DNA from: Bin5 sp965116395
GTDB taxonomy: Bacteria; Chloroflexota; Anaerolineae; Caldilineales; Caldilineaceae
Direction of reading: 5' to 3'
DNA: 64,000 nucleotides
Assembly (NCBI GenBank): GCA_965116395.1
Contig: OZ220684.1
Location: 3,100,001-3,164,000 of the forward strand
Below the pieces are notes generated by a model. It was not told the DNA's origin. It was given only the letters and a program-made list of their open reading frames with translations, and ran no database searches. The position numbers and the translations under genes are program-made. This document shows, in pieces, positions 1 through 8,632 of the stretch (positions are counted from its first letter, which is position 1; every line of letters begins with the position of its first letter).

Positions 1-2
1 AG

Positions 3-809
3 GCTCCTAACATAAGAAGCGAATTCGACCGAGAACTGCAAAGCGTGCAGCAGTACCTCTCCCGGCTTGCTGATCAAGTAGGACAGTTCAACTCAACTAT
101 CCGACCCAAGGTAAGCCAGCAAATCGGAGCGCGGCGGGAGAAGCTGCTTCAGGACAGAGGGATCATCGAAGGTCTGGGGTTTCCACTCAAACGCCGATCA
201 CGCGTTCCTGCGACCTATGCTTCGCCCGAGGTAAAGCGACGCATCGTACCCCAACTACCTCCGGTCTCAACAATGTCCTATCGGCCGGAACCCACTCTGG
301 ATATGCACGAGTACGAGCATATCCTATCGGTCATTTCGAATATGGTCATGGTGATGGAGCGCAGCCCGAGGGCATTCAAGACAATGGGAGAGGAAGACCT
401 ACGGCAGCATTTCTTAATGCAACTGAATGGACAGTACGAAGGGCAGGCCACAGGAGAGACTTTCAACTACGGGGGAAAGACCGATATCCTGATACGAGCA
501 GAGGGGAATAACATTTTCATCGCCGAGTGCAAATTCTGGACGGGTCCGGCCGGCCTCAGCGAGGCACTCGACCAGCTGCTGGCCTATACAAGCTGGAGGG
601 ACACCAAAACGGCCCTTCTGGTTTTCAATCGCGAAGCGACTATGTCCACGGTTCTCCAGAGAATTCCGCAGGCAGTCCGGGAGCATGCCAACTACAAGAC
701 CGACCTTAATTATGATTCGGAGTCCGGTTTCCGGTACGTTTTCAGCCATCGGGATGATCCCGACAGAGAACTCACTGTAACCATCTTGGCCTTCGATGTA
801 CCAGCCTGA
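3..809 (+). CDS. PD-(D/E)XK nuclease-like protein, 5'-truncated by window edge
   Basis: The frame is open to the first bases of the window, so the gene begins upstream; a GTG at 45 is the first internal start but need not be the real one. The C-terminal half reads as a restriction-endonuclease-like core: TDILIRAEGNNIFIAECKFW has the D...ExK arrangement (Asp in DIL, then E-C-K), followed by a helix-rich stretch (LDQLLAYTSW) and a strand with TALLVFNR. That order fits PD-(D/E)XK folds. The N-terminal part is basic and helical and I do not recognise it. No methyltransferase or other restriction partner lies downstream, so the role (solitary nuclease, defence or repair) is open. The fold call is inference from the motif; the substrate is unknown. 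Confidence 0.6.
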   Translation, partial: APNIRSEFDRELQSVQQYLSRLADQVGQFNSTIRPKVSQQIGARREKLLQDRGIIEGLGFPLKRRSRVPATYASPEVKRRIVPQLPPVSTMSYRPEPTLDMHEYEHILSVISNMVMVMERSPRAFKTMGEEDLRQHFLMQLNGQYEGQATGETFNYGGKTDILIRAEGNNIFIAECKFWTGPAGLSEALDQLLAYTSWRDTKTALLVFNREATMSTVLQRIPQAVREHANYKTDLNYDSESGFRYVFSHRDDPDRELTVTILAFDVPA

Positions 810-895
810 GTTTGACCGACAAGTTGCGAGTCACCAAGGATGCTGCACGGAACTTCGGCGGGGTCGAGACAGCAACATCTGTTTGCGCAAGTCTG

Positions 896-1057
896 ATGCA
901 AGGGGCTGCGAGGTGGGCCAGCATAACCGTGCGTAACCTCGAAGGGGGGCCGAATCGTCGGCTGCGTATCCGGGCAGCTGAGAACGGTCGTTCCATGGAT
1001 GAGGAAGCTCGCGACATCTTGAGAACGGCTCTAGCGTATGAATGGAGCTTTTTGTGA
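896..1057 (+). pseudogene. FitA/VapB-type ribbon-helix-helix antitoxin remnant
   Basis: The translation contains ASITVRNLEGGPNRRLRIRA followed by AENGRSMDEEARDIL, the standard layout of FitA-like antitoxins (a short DNA-binding strand then the ribbon-helix-helix helices). Family members normally begin with Met directly before ASITVRNL; here that codon is TGG, and the nearest in-frame ATG is at 896. The reading frame breaks off after the helices into unrelated sequence (AYEWSFL), and no PIN-domain toxin follows. Both ends therefore look damaged. What is seen is the motif and its truncated context; loss of the toxin partner is inferred. Confidence 0.55.
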
Positions 1058-1160
1058 TTACCAGACGTTTCACTCCAACCTGGCCGATTGTCACGATGAT
1101 CACCCCATTGCTCACCGCCTGCAATCCCATACCTGCAGAGCCGCCTATGGCGCCAGCGAT

Positions 1161-1295
1161 AGCGCGCTCGTACAGCAGGTCCAGGCCATGGGTATCCGCG
1201 AATACGCCGTCTCGAAGACGAACCTTGAAGACGTCTATCTCGGCCTGACCAACGGCAAGGGACGGCTCAACGAAGGACCGCCGACCGATGCCTGA
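1161..1295 (+). pseudogene. C-terminal remnant of an ABC-2 transporter ATPase
   Basis: The last 45 or so codons before the permease read ...VQQVQAMGIREYAVSKTNLED then VYLGLTNGKG, the typical C-terminus of ABC-2 exporter ATPases (the NLEDVYLxLTG tail). No Walker A, signature or Walker B motif precedes it; upstream of about 1160 the frame is unrelated. The stop overlaps the ATG of the permease by 8 bp, the usual coupling for this gene pair. I read it as an ATPase gene whose 5' part was lost when it was joined to the antitoxin remnant. The permease may therefore lack its own ATPase. Confidence 0.6.
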
Positions 1296-2100
1296 ACTGC
1301 TCCCTTCGGCCACCCAACCGTCCACTTCCGACCCGGGCGCACCTGTTCGCATCTACCCGACCGGCGGCTTCCGCAAGTTCATCGCCGATACAGCCAGCGT
1401 CTTCGAGCTCAACTTCCTGCCGGCCATGAAGCACTGGTACGTAACCGTTCTGCTCGCCGCCGGATTCCCACTTCCCTGGTTCTATGTCACCAAGGCCTTT
1501 GCCCCTGATGATCCGCAAGTGCTCCGCCGCCTGCTCGCCGGCACCATCGCTTTTGGCGTCGCCTTTTCCATCGGCATGCTAGTCGGCCAGAACTTCAATG
1601 GCCAGCGCTTTACCGGCGTTCTCCGGCTGCTCATCACAATGCCAGTCTCCAAGGGTGCCTATTTCCTCGGCTCGCTCGCCCACTCCTCAATCTCGGGCGC
1701 AATAACCGTGGTCATCCTCCTCGCCTTCGCCCTGGAGGCCGGCGTCGACATTGATCTGCAATGGGGGTTGGCGCCCTCAATCATCCTCACCGTGCTCGCT
1801 GTAAGCGGCCTGACCCTGTTCGTCGTCAGCTTTGCCCCGTCTCCGCTGGTAGGCAACCTCGCTACAGGTGTGCTGTCGCTCATCCTGGTTGGCCTGTCGC
1901 CCGTCTACTTCACAATGGACCAGGCGCCCCTTCTGATGAAGTTAATTGGCTACATCTCCCCTTTGCGCTATGCTGCCGACGCGATCGAAAAGTCGCTGTC
2001 AGGCCAACCTGACGTCTGGGCGGAACTGGTCATCCTCTCGGTCATCGCCATTTGCGCCATGTCCCTTGGCCTCTGGAAAATGCCCTGGCGCGAGAATTAG
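1288..2100 (+). CDS. ABC-2 type transporter permease
   Basis: 270 residues with about six hydrophobic segments after a roughly 45-residue cytoplasmic N-terminus. The order (first helix near WYVTVLLAAGFPLPWFYVT, then VAFSIGMLVGQ, a central pair, and a last helix LVILSVIAICAMSLGLWKM) fits ABC-2 export permeases of the NodJ/drug-efflux type. The short charged stretch NGQRFTGVLRLLITMPVSKG between helices matches the conserved cytoplasmic loop of that family. It overlaps the ATPase remnant by 8 bp, so it was probably half of an exporter whose ATPase is now truncated. Substrate unknown. Confidence 0.75.
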   Translation: MPELLPSATQPSTSDPGAPVRIYPTGGFRKFIADTASVFELNFLPAMKHWYVTVLLAAGFPLPWFYVTKAFAPDDPQVLRRLLAGTIAFGVAFSIGMLVGQNFNGQRFTGVLRLLITMPVSKGAYFLGSLAHSSISGAITVVILLAFALEAGVDIDLQWGLAPSIILTVLAVSGLTLFVVSFAPSPLVGNLATGVLSLILVGLSPVYFTMDQAPLLMKLIGYISPLRYAADAIEKSLSGQPDVWAELVILSVIAICAMSLGLWKMPWREN

Positions 2101-2187
2101 CCTAAAGCAATCTCGCTCAAGAGCCATACCTTCTACACGGACTACGCAGTACGCATGAACCCAGCGCCGCCGCAAGGAGCAACCAGC

Positions 2188-3309
2188 ATGCCCCATCAAT
2201 ACACCGCCGCCGTAATAGGCGCAGGCCAGGGGGGCAAGGCCAGCATAGCCGCCCTCTCCGCCTCCCCGCGCTTCCACCTTGCCGCCGTCGCCGATATCCA
2301 CCCGCAAGCGCGCGCCGCCGCCCAGGAGCTTTACCCCGCCATCCGCACCTTTCCCAGCCATGCCGAACTGTTCGCCGCCTGCCCGACCGACGTAGTCTGT
2401 GTCTCCACCTGGCCGCCCTCCCACCTGGATGTCACCCGCGCCGCCCTGCATCTCCCTCTCAAGGGCATCCTCGTCGAAAAACCGCTCGCCGACAACCACG
2501 CCGACGGCCGCCACCTTCTGGACCTCGTCCGCGCCCAAAACCTGCCCATGGTCGTACCGCATGGCCTCCTCGTAGCCGACCACAGCCGCCAGATCCTCGA
2601 CCGTGTTCACGGCCGCGAGATCGGCCAGCTCAAACTCGTCGAAATCCAGTGCACCGGCTGGGACATCATCAATGCCGGCATCCACTGGCTCAACTTCTTC
2701 GTCGAGCTGACCGGTCGCGAGCCCGTCGAATACGTGGCCGCCGCCTGCGATGTCAGCACCCGCACCTGGCGCGACAACATGCAGGTCGAAACCCTCGCCG
2801 TCACCTACGCCCAGACCGCCTCCGGCACCCGCGTCGTCATGAACACCGGCGACTACGTCACGATTTCAGAACCCGACGCCGACACGCTCTTCCGCCTGAT
2901 CGGCACCCTCGGCACCATCGACTTCTACGGCTGGGCGCCCCGCTACCGCCTCCTCAACGCCGAATTTCCACACGGACAGCAGTTCGAAGTCGAACCGGGC
3001 GCAGCCAACAATCACCAGCGTCACCTCGAAAACCTGGCCGCGCAGATCGACCGGGCGCAACCCGATTACACCCTCGCCGAAGGCTCTCTAGCCGCCCTCG
3101 AGATCTGCGAAGCCGCCTACATCTCCTGTCGCAATGGCGGCACGCCCGTCCCACTGCCGCTGGACGCCTTCACGCCCCCGCCGCCCGTCGAATGGCAGCC
3201 CGGGCTCCCCTACAGCGGCCACGGCGGCGGTCGCGACGGACGCCGTCTACCGTCCCGACCACAGCCACAAAGCTACCCTGTCCGTTCATCACAACCGGAG
3301 GAAGAATAA
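2188..3309 (+). CDS. Gfo/Idh/MocA family NAD(P)-dependent oxidoreductase
   Basis: The start is placed at ATG 2188, which follows a clear AAGGAG site (2174-2179); an in-frame ATG at 2155 has none. The protein (373 aa) opens with a Rossmann fold, TAAVIGAGQGGKASIAAL, and has the family's EKP motif (GILVEKPLADN, about residue 95), whose lysine usually acts in catalysis. The C-terminal half is the mixed sheet domain of this family. Members oxidise or reduce sugars, inositols and related alcohols with NAD(P). The next gene is a second member overlapping by one base, so the two probably act on the same substrate. The substrate cannot be read from sequence. Confidence 0.85.
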   Translation: MPHQYTAAVIGAGQGGKASIAALSASPRFHLAAVADIHPQARAAAQELYPAIRTFPSHAELFAACPTDVVCVSTWPPSHLDVTRAALHLPLKGILVEKPLADNHADGRHLLDLVRAQNLPMVVPHGLLVADHSRQILDRVHGREIGQLKLVEIQCTGWDIINAGIHWLNFFVELTGREPVEYVAAACDVSTRTWRDNMQVETLAVTYAQTASGTRVVMNTGDYVTISEPDADTLFRLIGTLGTIDFYGWAPRYRLLNAEFPHGQQFEVEPGAANNHQRHLENLAAQIDRAQPDYTLAEGSLAALEICEAAYISCRNGGTPVPLPLDAFTPPPPVEWQPGLPYSGHGGGRDGRRLPSRPQPQSYPVRSSQPEEE

Positions 3310-4400
3310 TGGTCCGTTTCGGCATCGTCGGCGCCGGATGGCGCGTGACCTGGTTCCTGCGCGCCGCCCGCGCCCTTGCAGGGCAACTCGAAGTAGCCGG
3401 TCTGGCCGCACGCCGCCCCCATCTGGCCGTCGACCTGGCCTCCGCCTATGGCGTGCACCTCTATCGCACTCCCTCCGAAATGATCGAAGCCGAGGCCCCC
3501 GACTTCGTCGTAACCAGCGTCTCCCGGTCGGCCAACCCCCAAATCATCCGCGATCTGGTGGCACACAATATGCCCGTGCTCTCCGAAACCCCGCCTGCCG
3601 ACACAGTCGATGAAATGCGGGAACTCTGGGCACTCCAGGAGCAGGGCGCCCGCATCCAGGTCGCCGAACAGTACCATCGCCAGCCCCACCACGCCGCCCG
3701 CCTCGCCTTCGCCCACAGCGGCCGTCTCGGACGCATCAGCCAGGCCCAGGTGTCCGCCGCCCACGGCTACCACGGCATCAGCCTCATCCGCCGCTTCCTC
3801 GGCATCGGGGCCGAGCCCGCCACCGTCACCGCCCGCCGCTTCACCTCTCCCATCGTGCAAAGCCCCACCCGCCAAGGTCCGCCCCAGTCCGATAAACTGA
3901 CCGACTCCCACCAGCTCATCGCCACCTTCGATTTCGGCGACCGCCTCGGCATCCTCGACTTCACCGGCGACCAGTACTTTTCCTGGTTTCGCAACCAGCG
4001 CCTGCTCGTGCGCGGCGATCGCGGCGAAATCATCGACGACCAGGCCGTCTACCTGCAAGACTACCTCACACCCATCCAAGTCTCCTTCACCCGCCACAGC
4101 GCCGGCCTCGAAGGCAACCTCGAAGGCAACTACCTCAAAGGCATCCAGGCCGGCGAACAGTGGTGGTACCGCAATCCTGCCCAGCCTGCCGAACTCACCG
4201 ACGACGAAATAGCCGTCGCCGACCTCCTCTTGCGCATGGCCGCCTACGTCCGCGGCCGCGACCCCGCCTACTCGCTCGCCGAAGCCTGCCAGGACCGCTA
4301 CCTCGACATCCTCTCCGCCCACGCCGCCGACACCGGCCAACCCGTCCAAGCCGAACCGCAACCCTGGAGCAAAGCCCTCTCTACCCCGAGCCAAGTCTGA
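3309..4400 (+). CDS. Gfo/Idh/MocA family oxidoreductase, second of pair
   Basis: ATG 3309 overlaps the TAA of the preceding gene (TAATG), and a GAGGAAGAA stretch just upstream serves as ribosome site. The N-terminus FGIVGAGWRVTWFLRAARAL is a Rossmann dinucleotide-binding motif. The usual EKP catalytic segment is replaced by LSETPPAD, so the conserved lysine is absent; catalysis may differ or be lost. The C-terminal domain (about residues 130-350) keeps the family layout. The one-base overlap implies translational coupling with the first oxidoreductase. The longer frame running upstream is only a GC-rich shadow of gene one. Confidence 0.82.
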   Translation: MVRFGIVGAGWRVTWFLRAARALAGQLEVAGLAARRPHLAVDLASAYGVHLYRTPSEMIEAEAPDFVVTSVSRSANPQIIRDLVAHNMPVLSETPPADTVDEMRELWALQEQGARIQVAEQYHRQPHHAARLAFAHSGRLGRISQAQVSAAHGYHGISLIRRFLGIGAEPATVTARRFTSPIVQSPTRQGPPQSDKLTDSHQLIATFDFGDRLGILDFTGDQYFSWFRNQRLLVRGDRGEIIDDQAVYLQDYLTPIQVSFTRHSAGLEGNLEGNYLKGIQAGEQWWYRNPAQPAELTDDEIAVADLLLRMAAYVRGRDPAYSLAEACQDRYLDILSAHAADTGQPVQAEPQPWSKALSTPSQV

Positions 4401-4438
4401 CACGCTTCTAAGGCTTTGACAGCGACGACTGCTTATAT

Positions 4439-4651
4439 GGGCGGTCGGGCCTTCGGCCCTCCCTTGTGCAGGGGCTGCGCCCCCGCAACGCCCCCCTACA
4501 AAACCATCCCTCACCGACCGTGTGTGCGCATTCCAGCAGTGCGGCTCTGCCAGCCTGACGACAGCCAACCGAACGCGCAACGCGACAGTCCGAGCGCAGG
4601 CCGCGATGAAGATCGGGTCAATCCAGGCACTCCAACTGGCTTACCGGTTAC
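4439..4651 (+). repeat. Intergenic repeat element, copy 1
   Basis: A 59-bp core (4439-4497) is identical to the cores at 19186 and 22684 and nearly so to that at 37771. It holds two hairpins: GGGCCTTCGGCCC and GGGGCTGCGCCCC. Beyond the core this copy stays similar to copy 3 for about 50 bp (through a TGTGTGCGCATTCCAGCAGT stretch), then diverges. It ends near 4638-4651 with GGCTTACCGGTTAC, a degenerate version of the terminal repeat of copies 3 and 4. No matching left inverted repeat was found. The rest of the gap up to 5133 shows no gene that I can support. Confidence 0.7.
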
Positions 4652-5048
4652 AAATGGTCGTGAAATAGATATGCTGCGAAAAGTGGAGTAGCCGATACGC
4701 TGGCAAATCCCTCACTTGCACAAGACAGAGAATGCATGACCGATCTGAGTGCATCTTCACCGGTTGAGCACTCTGCAGAACAGGAAGACCTCCCAACTGA
4801 GCGCAAAAAACGCATCAAATGCCTAATATACTGCTGTTTACCATCTGTGCTGTCATCTGTAGAGCCGCCAATTGGACCGAGCTGCAAGAACCGTCGAACA
4901 GGGACAAGACCTCGTGCTCCCGCAAGCCTCGCAAAGCCGCCCGACTCGGCAGCCGCCCCCCGTATGATCGCCCTTCCCGGGCAACTATAACATCCGAATC
5001 TAGATGAATTTACCCATTCTCCTCCTAGCAAGTTCCGGCCGTTCATTG

Positions 5049-5054
5049 TATAAT
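5049..5054 (+). promoter_or_regulatory. Candidate -10 box for the radical SAM gene
   Basis: A perfect TATAAT lies in an otherwise GC-rich gap, 79 bp before the ATG of the radical-SAM gene. The hexamer at the right distance upstream (around 5026-5031, TAGCAA) is a poor -35 match, so this is suggestive only. Confidence 0.35.
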
Positions 5055-5133
5055 GGCGATCAACTCTCAACGGAGGGCGCGACAAGCTTACCGAAAACCG
5101 GAAACTGACTACCAAAGGCGGCAGTGCAGACCA

Positions 5134-6033
5134 ATGGCCAAAATACTTCTCTGTCATCCACTCTTTCTGAGCCTCAATCCGGAAGAGCAGGCCCTCAAAA
5201 GCCCCTATTTCCCTCTAGGCCTTCTCTACCTCGCCGGCTATGTCCGCGCCCAGGGCCACGAAGTCGCCGTCTTCGACGGTACCTTCGAAGAAGATGCCAG
5301 CGCCTTCTCCGCCCGATTGGCCGCCGAACAGCCCGACCTCGTCGGTATCTCCGCCGTCCTGCCCTTGCAAGAGATGGCACTGACGTTGGCCGCCGACGCC
5401 AAAGCCGCCGGCGCCCTCACCATCCTCGGCGGCCCCGACCCGACCAAAGACCCAGCCTACTATCTCCAATTTCCCCAAGTCGATATGGTCGTCCACCATG
5501 AGGGCGAACAGACCCTCGACGCGCTCCTGCGCCTCATCGACGCCGGCCCGCTCACGCCCGAACTGCTGGCCTCTGAACCGGGCATCGCCTACCGCGATGC
5601 CGCCGGCGCGCCCGCCGTAAACCAGCCGCGCCCGCTCATCGAAAACCTTGACGAACTGCCTCTTCCCGCCCGTGACCTGATCGATATGGACCGCTACCTC
5701 GACACCTGGCGCGAAGAAAACGGCTACTCCTCCCTCACCATCTCCACCTCCCGCGGCTGCCCCTATGGCTGCGACTGGTGCCAGGAATCAGTGCACGGCC
5801 AGGCCTTCCGTCAGCGGTCGCCAGAGAGCGTCGCCGCCGAAATGAAACAGCTCAAAGAAACCTACGATATCGACCGCCTGCGCGTCGTCGATGATGTCGA
5901 CGGCATCGAGCGCGACTGGGTCGAAGGCTGGGCCGAAGCCGCCGCAGCAGCAGATGCCGCCATCCCCTTCGAGGCTCTCTACGACCTCGAACGCCAGGAC
6001 CTGCCAATGCTCGATGTGCGCGACTCTTTGTGA
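5134..6033 (+). CDS. Short B12-binding-domain/radical SAM protein
   Basis: ATG 5134 gives the expected N-terminus MAKILLCHPLFLSLN, so the longer upstream frame is rejected. Residues 1-140 match the cobalamin-binding-type Rossmann domain of B12/radical-SAM enzymes (PLGLLYLAGYVRAQGHEVAVFD, LVGISAVLP, LTILGGPDPT), but the DxHxxG cobalamin-ligand motif is not visible. A radical-SAM CxxxCxxC motif follows (SRGCPYGCDWC, about residue 210), expected to bind the 4Fe-4S cluster that cleaves SAM. The protein ends only about 85 residues later (LERQDLPMLDVRDSL), roughly half the usual barrel, so it is either a short subfamily or C-terminally truncated. Substrate unknown. A methyltransferase follows. Confidence 0.75.
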   Translation: MAKILLCHPLFLSLNPEEQALKSPYFPLGLLYLAGYVRAQGHEVAVFDGTFEEDASAFSARLAAEQPDLVGISAVLPLQEMALTLAADAKAAGALTILGGPDPTKDPAYYLQFPQVDMVVHHEGEQTLDALLRLIDAGPLTPELLASEPGIAYRDAAGAPAVNQPRPLIENLDELPLPARDLIDMDRYLDTWREENGYSSLTISTSRGCPYGCDWCQESVHGQAFRQRSPESVAAEMKQLKETYDIDRLRVVDDVDGIERDWVEGWAEAAAAADAAIPFEALYDLERQDLPMLDVRDSL

Positions 6034-6114
6034 CAAAAACGCAATAAGTATATCCCCACCGTGAGTGGGGCCTTGCACGCACCTCCGGATGACTCGGTAG
6101 CCGGGAACTAAGCC

Positions 6115-6846
6115 TTGAAGGACTTTTTCACAGACGGCTCACCCTTTCTCCGCCACCCACTGCTGACCACAGAACGAACGCGCCAGGAAATCGACTTCCT
6201 GGCCGGCGCGCTCGCGCTCGCACCCGCCGCACGCGTCCTCGACCTCGGCTGTGGCTTCGGCCGCCACACCATCGAGCTCGCGCACCGCGGCTACCGTCCC
6301 CTCGGCATCGACCCCGCCCCAGCCATGATCAAAGCCGCCAGCATGAAGGCGCAAGAGGCCGGCGTAGAAGTCGCCTTCAAACAGGTCGCCGCCGAAGACT
6401 ATACCACCGCCGAACCATTCGACGCCGCCATCTGCCTCTTCACAACACTGGGACAGGTCGCGCCCGCTTCACAACAGGACAACCGCGGCCTGCTTGCTAC
6501 CGCCGCAAATTCGCTGAAAACGGACGGCCGCTTCGCCCTCGAAATCCCCCAAAAGCAGCCAACGCTCGACGCGCTCAAACCCGCCGACCGCTTCGGCGAC
6601 GACACCAGATATACCCAGGTCCAGCGCAGTTACCATGCCCAGTCCGGCATCGTGACCGAACAGTTCCACCTCGTCACGCCGTCCCGCTCCCAGACCTACG
6701 ACCTGCGCTATCGCCTGTTCACCCGCACCGAAGTCTCCGACCTGCTGACGTCCGCTGGGCTGCGAATCCTCCACTGCCATGCCGGCTACACCTGCGCCGA
6801 CCTGACAGATGACAGCCCCTTTATGCTCTTCATCTGCGCCACATGA
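6115..6846 (+). CDS. Class I SAM-dependent methyltransferase
   Basis: Starts at TTG 6115 (first residues MKDFFTDGSPFLRHP); no ATG is available before motif I. Motif I is VLDLGCGFGRHTIELA (about residues 41-56), then GIDPAPAMI (acidic residue that contacts the ribose) and FDAAICLFTTLGQ (motif IV region). About 243 aa, the usual length for a small-molecule methyltransferase. Its stop overlaps the start of the ABC permease (ATGA at 6843-6846), so it is probably the first cistron of the amino-acid-type transporter operon. The acceptor is unknown. Confidence 0.82.
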   Translation: MKDFFTDGSPFLRHPLLTTERTRQEIDFLAGALALAPAARVLDLGCGFGRHTIELAHRGYRPLGIDPAPAMIKAASMKAQEAGVEVAFKQVAAEDYTTAEPFDAAICLFTTLGQVAPASQQDNRGLLATAANSLKTDGRFALEIPQKQPTLDALKPADRFGDDTRYTQVQRSYHAQSGIVTEQFHLVTPSRSQTYDLRYRLFTRTEVSDLLTSAGLRILHCHAGYTCADLTDDSPFMLFICAT

Positions 6847-7571
6847 CTCTGGATTGGCTGACGCCGGATCTACTCAATCTCCTGCTGCGGGGCCTCCTCC
6901 TGACCGTCGTGTTGACTGCCGTCACCGCGGCGCTGGCCCTGGTTCTCGGCATCACCGCCGGGACGATGCGCCTCTCCCGCAACCGCTTTGCCGGTGGCCT
7001 GGCAGTGCTCCATGTCGAAATGCACCGCAACATGCCCGCCCTCGTGCTCATGATCATCTGGGCCTTCGCTCTGCCGAACCTGTTCCCCGCCGATCTGCGG
7101 CGCGCTCTCTTTTTCGATAACGCCTTCCTCCACTGGCTCAGCGACTGGAGCGGGCTGTCCTTGCCCTACTACACCTTGGCCGCAGGCGTTGCCCTGATCC
7201 TCAACACCAGCGCCTATCTCGCAGAACTCTTTCGCGCCGGCGTCGGCGCCATCCCCCAACAGCATGTCGACGCCGCCCGCACCCTTGGCGCTTCACGCCT
7301 CAAACTTTTCTGGCGCGTTCTCCTGCCCCAAGGCCTGCGCACCGTCTTCCCGGCCATCTCGACCAGGCTGATTCACCACCTGAAAAACACCGCGCTGGCC
7401 GCATTTGTCGCCACGCCCGAATTCTTTCACAGCGCCCAAACCGCAATTACCCGCACTTTCCTGGCGCTGGAATTTCTGATGCTCGCAGCCGTCGTATATC
7501 TGCTGCTGGCCTTTGCCTTTTCCGGGCTGCTGCGTTGGGTGGAGAAGCAGTGGCTCGTCGCCGGTGGCTAG
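6843..7571 (+). CDS. Amino-acid ABC transporter permease (HisM/GlnP type)
   Basis: 242 aa, about five transmembrane segments. It has the HisMQ-type features: N-terminal helix LLLRGLLLTVVLTAVTAALALVLGI, the stretch EMHRNMPALVLMIIWAFALP (family consensus RGTPxLVQL), and an EAA-like loop AELFRAGVGAIPQQHVDAARTLGASRLKLFWRVLLPQ that contacts the ATPase. Starts inside the methyltransferase stop (ATGA). With the next permease it would form a heterodimeric channel in the inner membrane for a polar amino acid or related compound. Confidence 0.85.
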   Translation: MTLDWLTPDLLNLLLRGLLLTVVLTAVTAALALVLGITAGTMRLSRNRFAGGLAVLHVEMHRNMPALVLMIIWAFALPNLFPADLRRALFFDNAFLHWLSDWSGLSLPYYTLAAGVALILNTSAYLAELFRAGVGAIPQQHVDAARTLGASRLKLFWRVLLPQGLRTVFPAISTRLIHHLKNTALAAFVATPEFFHSAQTAITRTFLALEFLMLAAVVYLLLAFAFSGLLRWVEKQWLVAGG

Positions 7572-7613
7572 CAGTGTCTGCTCGCCGCCACGCATCTTGG
7601 AATCTGATTGCAA

Positions 7614-8336
7614 ATGAGCGATCACCTGTCCTTCCTAATCGAAAAACTGCCCGTTCTCCTGTTCGGGTTCTCGGGTCAGCGGCCCGGCGGCCTCCTGCTC
7701 AGCCTCATCCTGGCCGTGCTCGCAGTCGCCGCCGGCTTCTGCCTCGCCGTGCCCGTCAGCAGCGCAGAACGGTCCAGCTGGCGCCCACTGCGCTGGTGCG
7801 CCATCGCCTATGTCGAGTTCTTCCGCGGCCTTCCCTTGATCCTGCTGCTCGTGCTCGTTCACCAAGGGCTCGGCGGCGTCCGCTTCGGCCTCAACTGGAG
7901 CCCGCGCACCTCGGCCCTGGTCGCACTCGCTCTCTATTCCAGCGCCTATCAGGCCGAAATCCTGCGCGCCGGCCTTGCCGCCGTACCCCTCGAACTGGTC
8001 GAGTCCGCCCGCCTCATGGGCAGCCGCCCGCGCCAGGTCTATATCCTTGTCAAACTGCGCTACGCCCTGCGAGTAATGCTGCCCGCTTTCACCGGCCAGG
8101 CCATCAGCCTGTTCAAAGACACCTCCGTCGTCGTCGTGATCGGTGTCGCCGAAGTGATGACCGTCGCCCGTATGGCGCTCGGCGCCGACGTCACCAACGC
8201 CCCCTACTGGGTTACCATGTACAGCCTTGTCGGCGTTCTCTATTTCGTCCTTGCCTTCGCCCTGTCCCGCCTGTCCCAACGCTGGGAACGGCGCAGCCGC
8301 CAGCCCGATCTCGTCCATTCATTCTTCAGCTACTGA
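7614..8336 (+). CDS. Amino-acid ABC transporter permease, second subunit
   Basis: ATG 7614 is preferred over the in-frame TTG at 7608; there is no strong ribosome site. The protein (240 aa) has the polar-amino-acid permease layout: VEFFRGLPLILLLVLVHQGLG (RGxPLxxL motif) and the EAA loop AEILRAGLAAVPLELVESARLMGSRPRQVYILVKLRYALR, then the last helices. It is the partner of the preceding permease, 42 bp away, and is followed by the receptor and ATPase genes. Confidence 0.85.
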   Translation: MSDHLSFLIEKLPVLLFGFSGQRPGGLLLSLILAVLAVAAGFCLAVPVSSAERSSWRPLRWCAIAYVEFFRGLPLILLLVLVHQGLGGVRFGLNWSPRTSALVALALYSSAYQAEILRAGLAAVPLELVESARLMGSRPRQVYILVKLRYALRVMLPAFTGQAISLFKDTSVVVVIGVAEVMTVARMALGADVTNAPYWVTMYSLVGVLYFVLAFALSRLSQRWERRSRQPDLVHSFFSY

Positions 8337-8632
8337 TGCCGGAGAACGACCGGAGTATGCACTCCAACCATGCAAAACTGCTGGACCTTGAGCAGAATCC
8401 GCCATTGCCAACGTTTACACAGCATCTGTAGTGAAAATGCGTACCAATGCTTACATTTATACTGTTTCCCTATGTGCTAATATTGAGCCCACACCCCGTC
8501 GCCGCGCCGTCTTTGCCGTCTGCTCGGCGATTCGAGGTGTGAATACCGTCGCGCCCTGCACAGCGCGTCCTTTATTCGCCGCTGGCTTTCCCTAACGAAA
8601 GCAGCTAACCAACAGAATGTGAGAAAGGACCA
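8337..8632. other. 296-bp gap before the receptor gene
   Basis: No gene is supported here. The middle (about 8440-8490) is much more AT-rich than its surroundings and contains a TAATAT at 8478-8483 that could be a -10 box, but I find no convincing -35. A promoter for the receptor and ATPase genes, separate from the permease operon, would be expected here. Confidence 0.3.

Noticed and set aside
2649..3308. N-terminal extension of the second oxidoreductase
   Set aside because: Arg/His/Pro-rich shadow of the first gene; homology begins at ATG 3309.
3273..4580. Long minus-strand frame opposite the second oxidoreductase
   Set aside because: Gly/Val/Ala-rich composition of an antisense shadow; the plus-strand gene has clear family motifs.
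4439..4580. Short ORFs reading GGRAFGPPLCRGCAPATPP in the repeat cores
   Set aside because: Produced by the repeated GC hairpins; the same peptide appears at each copy in different contexts and copy 4 keeps base pairing rather than amino acids.
4648..5157. Minus-strand 169-aa frame in the gap
   Set aside because: No ribosome site, no recognisable motif, composition not gene-like.
6054..6070. Terminator after the radical SAM gene (CCCCAC-CGTGA-GTGGGG)
   Set aside because: Six-bp stem without a T run; too weak to call.
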